From Raphanus sativus (taxonomy: Eukaryota > Streptophyta > Magnoliopsida > Brassicales > Brassicaceae), in contig NC_079515.1 in assembly GCF_000801105.2 (NCBI RefSeq), positions 14,694,001 through 14,758,000 of the forward strand: a stretch of 64,000 nucleotides of DNA, written 5' to 3'. A program made the position numbers and the translations under genes. A model generated the notes under the pieces. That model was not told the DNA's origin and made no database searches. It saw only the letters and a program-made list of their open reading frames with translations. This document shows positions 44,257-53,971 of the stretch, piece after piece (positions within the stretch are counted from its first letter, which is position 1; each line of letters starts with the position of its first letter).

Positions 44257-46025
44257 TGTAAGACCCGAACCTGGATCCCAAGATCCAACTGATCCGCGGC
44301 CTTAACCTAATCATCTAAGTGCAATTGACCAGTTTATGTCCAAATAATTCTAAGTCATTTTCAAGTGATCTGAGGTTCATATACAATTCATAAGCAATGC
44401 GGAAGCTAAGATAAACATTCATTTTATTAATATAAAACATGTGATCCATACAATGTAGTAATATCAATCAGTTTGCACAATAGGCTATCATAAGTTCCAT
44501 ACTATCTAAACACACATCACACATCCATCCTTGGCTTGAGTCTTCACAGCTCCTTGGCTTTCCCACGATTCTGACCAGATCCTGCATTCATATAAATCTC
44601 ATCAAATACACAATCAAACCGATATCCTAGCAACAAGTCTAGCAATGCATGGTTAAGTCCTTTAGAACTAGTTTTTGTCCCAATACTTGACCCACTCGGA
44701 TAGGTCTCCAAAAACTAAATAAAATTCATGATAAATCATGATAATTCACAACTAAGAGAATGGTCAAGTCAGATTTCTCAGAACAGGTCTGGATCATACC
44801 GATCTCAACCTAGAACAGCCCCCATGGCCATAACTGACCACCTCTAAATCAGTGATATAAAATTATCCTTTCATCATGATAATTCATGATAAATCACAAT
44901 TAAGAGATATATGAAGTCGGAATCCCCAAACCTCAACCGGAAGTAGGAGATCCAACCTTACATGCCCAACCAAGGCCATGGAGAGATTACACTGACCAAT
45001 CCATGTCTTGGCGGCCTGACCATGAGTCTAAACTCATGAAAAACATCAGAATATATAATAAAAGAGATAGAATGACAGAGAGGGAAGAACGGATGCAACC
45101 AACATCACTTGGTCCATGCGAACCATCCATCCGGACTCATGGATCATGGCGATGGTAAATGGTTAGCATCACTAACCTTAGGAGTGGCCGACGATGGGTT
45201 CTGGTCCTTCCCACTAGCCTTCTCGGTTCCTCCTGTATCCATCTTCCCACGGTTCCTTCCTGCAACTTTTCCTTGGTCGCCGGTCAAGAACAAATCACAC
45301 CACACTCACACGGCCAAACAAGCAAACCGCCGGTCTCTTTCTCTCTTGGATTCTCTGGCAATTTTGGCAGAGTTTCCCCTCTTTGTCTGATGACAAATAT
45401 CAATGCCCAAGGTCTCTATTTATAGAGGAAGGCGTGGATAACTGCCTTTGGGCGAGCGGGTGGGAGTGATTGGCCGAATGGCCACCAAAGGAAACAACGC
45501 ACCCTTTTGGTCCAACCGCCTCTCAACTGCCATCCCAACTGCTTCCCCACATCGATCATCATCAGCTAGCATCTGACCAAGTGTCTAGCTGCACCACCAG
45601 CACCCTTGGCCTCACCGGACCGCACCACCATCCCACCGGACCATAACCGCCCATGGTCCGGTCACACCATCTCAACTCATAACACTCCTCCAAGCTGAGA
45701 TAAGCTGATCACTAGTGTCACCAGCTGAGTGAGCTAACACTCCAGCTACCGGAGCTGACCAGAACTCTTGTGAGCTACTGTGAGCTCCCACACACTTCAT
45801 CCTAGCTCCCCGAGCTTGTTTCACACTCCGGACAACTGTCTAAACCCTTGTCCAGCTTCCTTAAGCTTGAACCTTCTTGCCTTGGTTAAGTTTCAGCCTT
45901 CTGATACCCTTAACCCACTTCCCGGACCATGATACGCTTTGACTTAGGTCATTAGACCTGATTTGGTGCATCACCTCGCACCATGGTCCCTCCGGCCGAT
46001 CCTATCTAGGATCGGGGACATGACA
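44257..46025 (-). repeat. 5' LTR of the outer gypsy element
   Basis: 1769 bp, equal in length and sequence variant to 26805-28573, followed by the TGCAG duplication at 46026-46030. Confidence 0.9.
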
Positions 46026-46030
46026 TGCAG

Positions 46031-46540
46031 TGTAGAAATCAGTTTCATGGGAAATCAATGGAAGGAAAGATTGGTGTGGCCCATGGAGGGATCTTATCAC
46101 ATCTTATCAAAATTGGAAGTATATGATAAGACTTGATAAAGGCGTGTGCAAGAAAAGCAAGGCCGAACATGATAAGAGAAAGTACAAGATCTAATAAGAT
46201 CTAAGTATGAGGAAAGAGGCGGATCATAGTTGATCTAACTCATTCATATGGGATGATAATTAAATGGTATACATCGGATGGTGACTCATGGAGCATCATG
46301 GGTTGGTGTTGGGTTGGATTATGTTGTGAATAATTGATCTGGTTCATGGAGAAACCTTACATGGGTCCTACTAGATGAGGACCGTGTGGGAGGGGGGGGG
46401 TGGGGGAATGTCCAATTCGTTTAGATTAAGAAGTAAGCCATGGGGAAGAGTAAGGCTAATATTAGGTGGCATGGAACACTAGTATTGGGGTGGGTGTGAT
46501 TATGGAAGGAAGGCCGAGTATGATCTGATCATGGGTGAGT
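46031..46540. other. Non-coding DNA between two retroelements
   Basis: It resumes the sequence interrupted at 26804. It contains several GATAAGA/CTTATC words (46090-46200) and a G-rich run at 46389-46405. No reading frame or RNA gene was seen. Confidence 0.5.
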
Positions 46541-46712
46541 TGATATACCATGAATTTTACCCACTTTTAGTCATGGTATATAAGTGTTTTAGAATATATT
46601 ATATGAGTTTGGAGTCTATTTAGAGTATTTACAGGTTCAGGGACGATTTGGAGAAAAGTGGTGATGTTAATGCCTTTTGGAGTCTTTCAAAATGCAGAAC
46701 TGCACAGACGTA
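46541..46712 (+). repeat. Truncated 5' LTR of the Athila-type element
   Basis: Alignable by eye to 52706-52880: both read CATGGTATATA, GGAGTCTA, TTTACAGGTT and GGTGAT in order. The match ends near 46712, where coding sequence begins. Confidence 0.7.
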
Positions 46713-46714
46713 TC

Positions 46715-47317
46715 AGTCAGCATTCTACCTAAGGTATGACAGATCAACTAGGTCTGAAGGTAGAACCTTCCAAAGAATCATTCACTTTTGTGGATTGTTC
46801 TAGGATGAATTCAAGAGGAATCATCAGAGACCTCGAGGTGCAGATTGGTAATGCCCTAGTTCCAGTTGACTTCCATGTCATTGACATCAAGCTGAATTGG
46901 AATTCTTCTCTACTGCTTGGAAGAGCTTTCTTAGCAACCGTAGGAGCTGTTTGCAACTTGCAGAGAAATCAGTTGTGTCTGACACTTATTGATCTGAAGG
47001 CTCACTATGATCCAGTCAGAGTTGTCAAGTCACACACGTCCTGCAAGGAAGCTACAAATGATCAAAAACTCGTTGTAATGTGCTACTGTGCAGACGAGTA
47101 CGAGACAAAATATTCTGAATTGATCGACACCAATACGACGGCATCGATCGACACACATCATCACTCGATCGATACTCATTATCACACATCGATAGACAAT
47201 ACCCATATGTACGAAGTAGATGATTTTCTAGGTAACTATTCAGATTCGAGTTGGGAGAACGACTACTACCAGCCTACAATCGCAGTAGAGATTGCAGAGA
47301 TCAGAGATGATACGTGA
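46715..47317 (+). pseudogene. Athila-type retropepsin fragment
   Basis: The frame from ATG 46736 reads MTDQLGLKVEPSKESFTFVD and RGIIRDLEVQIGNALVPVDF, then LLLGRAFLATVGAVCN. This is the second half of an Athila aspartic protease, with the conserved LGRAFLAT after the hydrophobic strand. The catalytic D-T/S-G part should lie upstream but is lost: only SVSILPKV-like codons remain in a neighbouring frame. The C-terminal part turns into a His/Thr-rich stretch with repeated Ser-Ile-Asp. It ends at TGA 47315-47317, overlapping the next frame by 26 bases. Confidence 0.7.
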
Positions 47318-47870
47318 TGAGGATTACACAAAGGAAAGAGAAATTGAATACTCATGCTTTCGAAGAGAAGAGGAACACACCACACATGTATCCCACCCAT
47401 TCATACCAGCAGATCATGCCATAACAGATACATATTCATATTCAGAGGATTATGGGGAAAGCAGCAGTCTCAATCACATCTCCAGAGCAGACAAGGACAA
47501 ATCGATCGATATCAACATCATTCGTTCGATCGACACCAACATCAACACGATCGATAACCACCACAGTACATCGATCGATAGGTCACCTACAGCTGAACGA
47601 GATGATTGGCAAGCACACAGCTATTCAATCTTTGCCCTAGAAGCTGTTTCATCATCCCAACATCTGGAAGAATATGACGAGGTTTGTGAGGAGGACGAGC
47701 TACAGATCTCCCAAGTGTTCTTACTGAAGATAGATTTCCACACCATTCTCATGGAATCGGAGCATTAGCATCGATCGACGTAGGACATTCCACATCGATC
47801 GACATAAGTCATCAACGAGCATAACGTGCACACACCAAACTGATCGATACAAAGGCAACCGACATTGAGG
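47292..47870 (+). pseudogene. SID-motif ORF segment, second part
   Basis: A 158-codon frame (47292-47768) continues the protein in another phase. Ser-Ile-Asp recurs (KSIDINIIRSIDTN, TSIDRSPTAERDDW). Beyond the stop at 47768, SID motifs encoded by TCGATCGAC reappear in a third frame up to 47870, broken by stops. This suggests one original long frame that has decayed. No enzymatic domain is recognised. Confidence 0.5.
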
Positions 47871-47874
47871 AAAA

Positions 47875-48693
47875 ATGAATTACAAAATTGGAAGTTGGGC
47901 TGGTAATCACTATAAAGAGAGTATCGGCATAGAGGAAACATCAACTATCATAGGAGCATACAAGATGCATCAGCAACCTTATAATCCAAAACCCTATAGA
48001 GAAGGAGTCGATTACCAACATCCCCATCGATCAGACAACAAGCAATCTATCGACGAGCACCATGCCACATCGATCGACGACTATCCAGACCCACGACTTG
48101 AAGTAAGAGCAAACGGTAATACACATCATAATTTTGTAACACCAGATGAGTTTGGTATTTTCAGGGATCCAAAAGGCTATGCAAAAGAATTAGATGGACG
48201 ATTTCTACAAGTCTCAAGAGAATATATTGCAGACATTCTTGCCATCGCCAATGGACCAAAGAACCTCTTCACCCAACAATGCAATCCAAAGCACCAACAG
48301 CGTATTCCATACGAGCTCTTTGCTACAGCCTGTGGAGTAGGGCTTCATTTCGAAAACCAGAACCGAGCCAGAAAACACAAATCGATTGATAGGCACACTG
48401 CCACATCGATCGACAGCCTTTCCAGAACACCGACCGACAGAAGATACCCACCATCGATCGACATACACTTCGAGTTCAAAAAACGAGCTTACAATCGATA
48501 TGGAGTAAGGAAATTCGAATGGGAACAAAAAGATGAGTATGGAGTCTACAGAGATGACAAGGGATATGCAAGTGGAATAGATGGTTACATCATCTGCATC
48601 TCCAAAAATGATATAAAATATTTACATGAGAGAGGTTCGCTATATGAGCACTCATTCATCTGCCTACCAGAGCATAGAGGGAAATTCACTTAG
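47875..48693 (+). CDS. Athila-type ORF with two DEYGVYRD modules
   Basis: An intact 272-codon frame. Apart from Ser-Ile-Asp motifs it contains a repeated ~35-residue module: DEFGIFRDPKGYAKELDG...VSREYIADIL (residues ~88-122) and DEYGVYRDDKGYASGIDG...ISKNDIKYLHER (~221-257), ending LYEHSFICLPEHRGKFT. I recall similar modules in Athila ORFs of Brassicaceae. The function is unknown; there is no membrane segment that would make it an envelope-like protein. Confidence 0.55.
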   Translation: MNYKIGSWAGNHYKESIGIEETSTIIGAYKMHQQPYNPKPYREGVDYQHPHRSDNKQSIDEHHATSIDDYPDPRLEVRANGNTHHNFVTPDEFGIFRDPKGYAKELDGRFLQVSREYIADILAIANGPKNLFTQQCNPKHQQRIPYELFATACGVGLHFENQNRARKHKSIDRHTATSIDSLSRTPTDRRYPPSIDIHFEFKKRAYNRYGVRKFEWEQKDEYGVYRDDKGYASGIDGYIICISKNDIKYLHERGSLYEHSFICLPEHRGKFT

Positions 48694-48726
48694 TCTACAC
48701 TACCAGATACTTACAGCAGAGCAGAT

Positions 48727-49680
48727 ATGGACGAGAAACTCAGTGGAATCTACATATTTCACGAGGAATCACTGAATGATTTCAAGTGGAGACTTGACAG
48801 TATCTATGATCCACTAGATAACAAGATTACTTGGCTAACTACATGTATGGAGGAACTTAAGGAAGATATTGCTACTATGGAGGAGCAGAAAGCAAAAGAA
48901 GCTGCAGCATGGAAGTCATGGAAACTTACAACATCAACCGATGACCCTTGGATGCCATCGGTCAACAAGGAACACTACGCATTGATCGACATCAACACTA
49001 AAAAATTGATTGATAACCGCTTTGCAGCATTGGAAGATAAGTTACATTCTTTTGAAGAAAGAATTGGTAGTTCTTACTACACGATGAGTAATGACTTGGA
49101 TGCATTAGCTACACGTATGGACGCATTGCAGCAAGAGATGGACACGATTCAGAGACAACTTGATTTTCAAGAGGAAACATCTCCATCGAATGACATGATG
49201 ACTCAACCATCGATCGATATTCAGAAAGCAACAGCACCAGTCATATCAACATCGGTCGACAGCAACATTAACCCATCGATCGACGACAAGCATCCATCAC
49301 AGAGCATTTCTATCAAAGATGAGATATTCTCAAGCATCAAGATGGATAACCAATGGGAGGAAGAATCCCTAAAGAAGAAACTTGATGAATTCTATTGCAC
49401 ACTTGACAACAATATCAACTGGATAACCAAGAGGAGTGAGTTGATGCAAAAAGAATTGGATATACTCCGCGAAAAAGAAGAGTACCGCCAGAAGAAATCT
49501 TTATCGAACGATACGGAGAATACGACATTGATTGACATGAAGCAACAGCACAACAAGAGAAGTTCTGAGCTGAAACGAAGAAGGAAGCCAAGCTGGAAAG
49601 ATGGATTCACAGATACACCAGCAGACACAGTAACCCAACCAGGAGAAGCTACCTACACCAAAGAAGAAGTTGACAAGTAA
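48727..49680 (+). pseudogene. Coiled-coil Athila-type ORF, cut by a 47 bp duplication
   Basis: A 317-codon frame rich in charged heptads (LDALATRMDALQQEMDTIQR, LMQKELDILREKEEYRQKKS) alternating with SID motifs. It shows an internal duplication of a unit like LNDFKWRLDSIYDPLDNKITW and LKKKLDEFYCTLDNNINWIT. The frame stops at TAA 49678-49680, created by a 47 bp tandem duplication. Without the extra unit it would run on into the 49725 frame. The role is unknown; coiled coils suggest self-association. Confidence 0.5.
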
Positions 49681-49724
49681 CCCAACCAGGAGAAGCTACC
49701 TACACCAAAGAAGAAGTTGACAAG
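49631..49724 (+). repeat. 47 bp tandem duplication
   Basis: Two adjacent identical units (49631-49677 and 49678-49724), each starting TAACCCAACCAGGAGAAGCT and ending GAAGTTGACAAG. As 47 is not a multiple of three, the duplication shifts the frame and exposes the TAA at the second unit's start. Confidence 0.95.
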
Positions 49725-50285
49725 ATGGTAGCAGAGATCTATGAAGCCTTAGGAAATTTAGAGGATGGGTACTACAAGAAGTTTGAGGATATCTACTTTC
49801 CCTTCGACAGCAGCATCAGTACTTTGCACTCATGGACAAAGAGCATACAGAAAGAGGTAAAGGCTATTCAGAGGCAACTTGCAATTCGTCCTAAGATATG
49901 CACATCGATCGATAAGCTATCACCAGGATCGATCGACGTGATTGAACCATCATCGATCGATATACAAGACACAACATCGAGCGACGCCGAGACATTACCA
50001 GTCAACGAGAAGTTTCAACACGATATAATGGTTGAATTTGATTCTATGCAAGAGGAGATGAAGGAACTATCAGAGTATACTTATGACAAGCTTGGAAAGC
50101 ATTAGTTCAACATTGAGTGTCTTGAGGAGAAGCTACAGATATTAGCAGATGCAACATCAGAGATGAACGATAGATGGACTAGATCAGATGATGCCACAAG
50201 TAGCTTCATTGCAACATGGTCCAGATCGAGCAGAGACGAAGTGGACGCTTGTTACCCAACAAACAACTGCTTTCAACCACACTAA
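49725..50285 (+). pseudogene. C-terminal continuation of the coiled-coil Athila-type ORF
   Basis: From ATG 49725 (MVAEIYEALGNLEDGYYKKF) to TAG 50103-50105 there are 126 codons, with another FPFDSSISTLHSWTKS unit resembling the two in the preceding frame and four SID motifs. The same frame stays open after the TAG to about 50285 (FNIECLEEKLQILADATSEM), so the TAG may be a nonsense mutation. Confidence 0.5.
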
Positions 50286-51177
50286 GCCATTCAACCACCA
50301 AAATCAAGCTAAATGACTATAAGAAAGCGCTGAGTGGGAGGAGACAACCCACATTAGGTAATTCTACTTAGTTTTATTCATTACTAATATTTATTTTGGT
50401 TTCTATTTTTATGCAGGTAAAAAAAACAGGATCCGAGTAGACGTTTGCCATCTCTATCGACCGATGCAATCCAGTCGACATCGATTGACATCATCACATC
50501 AGCCACGATCGACATGCACTCACCTACATCTATCAATATGGTATCGGTCAGGTATAACGTTCTAACTTCTTAAATTTAGTACTTATGCTTTAAAAAAAAA
50601 ATTCTGATTGTTTTACACTGGGGACAGTGTAATTTAAGTTTGGGGGTATTATTAATGATTATCTACTATTATGATTCTTAAAATGTTTTCAAAAAGTTTT
50701 TATTGAGTCAAGAAGTGGATGATGATCTATTTTTGATTTAATACTTGTCATCTAACCACTCTTTAGACCAGTCTTAGATTTACTTACTGCAGAAGTACTA
50801 GAGATACTAAAGTGGACCAACCTGTCAACTATGTTTGCACTTGTTGAGAGTGTTTGAAGGAACCAAAGCTAACCTCCAACATAATATTGATTTGATTTGC
50901 TTGTCTTGGGGCTTGGTATACAAGGGATCTAAATTCTCTTGCGAGTCTGGAAGGTAAAAATTTGTGTGTTTCTGGTTCCCTTCCTTCTCTCTCTTCGGCA
51001 TCTCAAAGATCTAAGTTTATAAAGAAAAGATTGAGATGATTTCTTGAGAGGCAGAGGGGTAGGTAAATTACCTATGACCCCATTATTATAAATCACAGGG
51101 ATGATCACACATTGTGGAAATGAGTGATTGGTAAATTACATGCGACCCCATTATTCGCTACACTTTTTAAAAATGTA
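50286..51177 (+). other. Athila-type 3' non-coding region
   Basis: A GGAGACAACCCACATTAGG block at about 50340 and a stretch CACTGGGGACAGTGTAATTT followed by AAGTTTGGGGG at 50617-50650 recall the conserved 3' region and purine tract of Athila elements. No gene was seen. Confidence 0.5.
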
Positions 51178-52233
51178 CTAGATCTTGACCCGTGCGACCG
51201 CACGGGTATTAATTTTCAGTTTTAGTTTTTATTTATTTATACTGAATAGTATATTTATAATATTTGATCATTTTATATTGACTAAGCCAGGGATGAGTAT
51301 TTAGGTATCCACTCGAATTCGGTTAAAATCTATTCGGGTTTGAGATTTTTGAGTTTAAAAACTCTAGCTCTATTCGGGTATTTATAAGCTTTGGTTCCGA
51401 TTTGATTTGAATCTTTGCGGGTTTGATAACCCGTTTAAACTATTTTAAATTTTTTTAAATTTATATATATTTAAATATCGTTAAATCTAAAAAAATATAT
51501 AACATGTAAATTTGAGTAATGTAAGCTAAAGTACGTAAATTAAAAATTAAAATAGGTTTAACTTGAATATTTGGATGAAGAATAAATATATATTTTAAGT
51601 TTTTTTTGGTGTTTTGATTATTATTTATCTACTTTAGATATTTACTTTTGACTGTTTTTATATTTCAAATATTTTAAACAACTTAAAATAGCTTATATTT
51701 GGATATTAACTCGAAAAATAGCTAACATATTGAAGTATATAAATATGATTTAAATACATTCAAATATCCGAAATATTTCGTTCGGATAAGGTTTAGTTAT
51801 GGTTATCTAGATACCAAAATGGTAAATCTGTTTGGATATTATCTAGTTTCGGTTCAAATTTGGTAATATTTTTTTCGTTTAGATTTGTTCAATGAAGAGT
51901 TGATATTATAATTTCCATGAATTGTTTGTCCAATAAAAATATTTTTTTTTTTGAATTTGACACTGATTTAATTGAGAAGTTAATGAAGTGTATTTAATTC
52001 AAATTTAATTAAAAAAACACATTAATGTAAGTGGAAAAGACAAAGCATTAAAATAGGAAGTATTATTTAATTGTGTATTTAATTCAAATTTAATTTTGGA
52101 AAACATATTAATCAAAGTGGAAAAGATAATATTAAAATAGGAAATAATATTTAATGTCAGTGGCATGGAAGTGTAAATAAAACTGAAAACTAAGGGTTAT
52201 TTTATATGGGTACTTCTTTTTTAATAATATAGA
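51178..52233 (-). mobile_element. Complete non-autonomous Helitron
   Basis: On the minus strand it begins TCTATATTATTAAAAAAGAA (52233 down) directly after A. It ends with the hairpin ACCCGTGCG/CGCACGGGT (9 bp stem, 2-base loop, 51188-51207) followed by CAAGATCTAG at 51178 and then T. The A|TC...CTAG|T insertion context and the stem near CTRR are diagnostic. The 1056 bp body is AT-rich with no Rep/helicase frame, so it would need an autonomous helper. Confidence 0.9.
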
Positions 52234-52705
52234 TGAGTTACAAAATGCAGCAATGTCAATGAGATGAACTAGGTGTCATGCATCAACATCGAAATTCATT
52301 GAGATTGAAACTAATAGAGATTCAGAGAAGAGAGCAGAGGGGAGAAAGAGATCATAGAAGACTACATGTGTGCTCAGAAACTTGCTTGAGTTGAATCCAT
52401 GTGTCCTTTGATCGATACTCCCATGGTAAAGCCTACACTTTTATTTTATGCAAGAAATGAGGTTAGTTGAGGAGATTTTCATACATGATTATTTGAGTTG
52501 TTTAACTAGGTGAATTTGGTTGATATACTAGGATATTGTATAATGTGCTTCTAAGGTTATGATGTATATGATTTGGCTTGCACTACTAGAGAGATGATGA
52601 CTGAATTTTAAAATCTATTGAGTCCCTGCTGTTTTGAAACCTCTTTCAGAGAGATTACATGTTGGGTTTGCTTGAAGACAAGCAAAAGGGTGAGTCTTGA
52701 GGAGT
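52234..52705 (+). other. Athila-type internal DNA before the 3' LTR
   Basis: Non-coding sequence continuing the element after the Helitron. It ends in GACAAGCAAAAGGGTGAGTC, a purine-rich stretch that may serve as the polypurine tract. Confidence 0.45.
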
Positions 52706-53971
52706 TGATATAACATGGATTGACATAATTTTAGCCATGGTATATAGAAGTTTTAGGATTGATTAACCATGTTTTGGAGTCTAGATAGTATATTTACAGG
52801 TTTGTAGTGATTGGAGAGAAGATGGTGATTTTGGAGCATTTTAGAGATTTCACCCGAGATGACCATATCGACCAGCGTTTGAGGTCGACACAGAGAGATT
52901 CATATCAATCAATGCACACCCTGTGACATCGATCGATGGCGAGAACGTATAAGCCATGTTTGGTCACAGCCAACTTGAAGCCCAAGATTTCGACTAATTA
53001 CCAAACTACCTCTGACGAGTTTTAACCTGATATTTATACCTTGCCAAAGTGTTAGAAGCAAAAGAGAGCTTTCTTGTATTCTTATTTTTACGGCTAAAGG
53101 TTTTCTAGGATTTTTAGTATTGGAGAGAAGATCCAAAGATATTTGTGATTGGAACTTCATTATCTATTCTTTCTATCTATTATATTCTATGTGTTTCTAT
53201 TTAATGTTTATGATATTTTGTTTAGCTATGTCTGAGTAAACTACTTGTTAGGTTTAGGGTCAAATAGGTTTTGAGGGATTAGCCCAAAATATGAATTCTT
53301 TAGTTGCGACATTCATCTTTGAATGATTTTTCTTAATGCTTGTTTAGGATTAGCTAAACTACACTTGAGTAGTGGATTCTTCCTCTGATCTATCTTCTCT
53401 GAGTTAGGACTTGCTAGAAACAAGCGAGACCTGATTTAGCAACCCTAGTGAACTGCTATCAACCCACGCATAAAGCTTACTAGAAGCGTATCGATCGATT
53501 CTCCTATAGAGATATCGATCGATAAGACGAAAGGCATATCGGTCAATTCTCATATAGAGACATCAATCGATGCTTTCCTACCTGTGATAACATAAGTTGG
53601 AGGAATATGGATCTAGTAATAGATTACCCAAGAAACGAGAGTTGATCAGTTGTTGCTATTGTTGAGTTCTTTAATATCATGCAAGCATCTCATATAAGCA
53701 TTCATATGATTATAATCCTGATTACCTGAATAGAAACCCTAAGTCTAGCGCCTTCATCATAATTGTTAAATCCCAAATCAATCAATCAAGCAATTGTCTT
53801 GTTCACTGTTTTAGTTTACTTGCAATTTACTGCCTTTAAATCTTCAACCTAGCTTAGTTTAATAAGATCTAGTGTTTGCCCCAGCTCCATGTGGATTCGA
53901 TCCTTAAATACTACAACTTGACCTCTTTTAATAAAAGTATAGTTGCTCTACGGTAATTTGAGCACGTATCA
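52706..53971 (+). repeat. 3' LTR of the Athila-type element
   Basis: 1266 bp, TGATATAACATGG...AGCACGTATCA. Its last ~400 bp match, in reverse, the LTR fragments at 4688 and 19931 (TTGTTCACTGTTTTAGTTTA, CATGTGGATTCGATCC). TCGATCGAT motifs at 53487-53525 recur here as in the coding region. Confidence 0.75.

Larger units (their letters stand above)
26805..46025 (-). mobile_element. Outer Ty3/gypsy chromovirus-type element
   Basis: LTRs of equal length (1769 bp) lie at 26805-28573 and 44257-46025, each TGTAAGACCC...GGACATGACA. The target-site duplication is TGCAG at 26800-26804 and 46026-46030. On the minus strand the order is 5' LTR (high coordinates), initiator-Met PBS, gag, protease, RT, RNase H, integrase, chromodomain-like tail, polypurine tract, 3' LTR. 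The gene order and C-terminal domain indicate a chromovirus, probably Tekay/Del-type. The integrase region is split by an inner copy at 29420-39849. By eye the two LTRs differ at few sites, so the insertion is recent. Confidence 0.9.
46541..53971 (+). mobile_element. Internally deleted Athila-type Ty3/gypsy element
   Basis: It starts with TGATATACCATGAATTTTAC, which matches the start of the LTR at 52706. After ~170 bp of LTR the sequence jumps to a retropepsin fragment, so the rest of the 5' LTR, the PBS and gag are missing. The internal part carries the SID-motif ORFs (46736-50285), a GGAGACAACCCACATTAGG block at about 50340 and a GGGGACAGTG...AAGTTTGGGGG segment at 50619-50650, both usual in Athila 3' regions. 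A Helitron (51178-52233) and a full 3' LTR follow. RT and integrase are absent. No matching target-site duplication was found. Confidence 0.75.
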
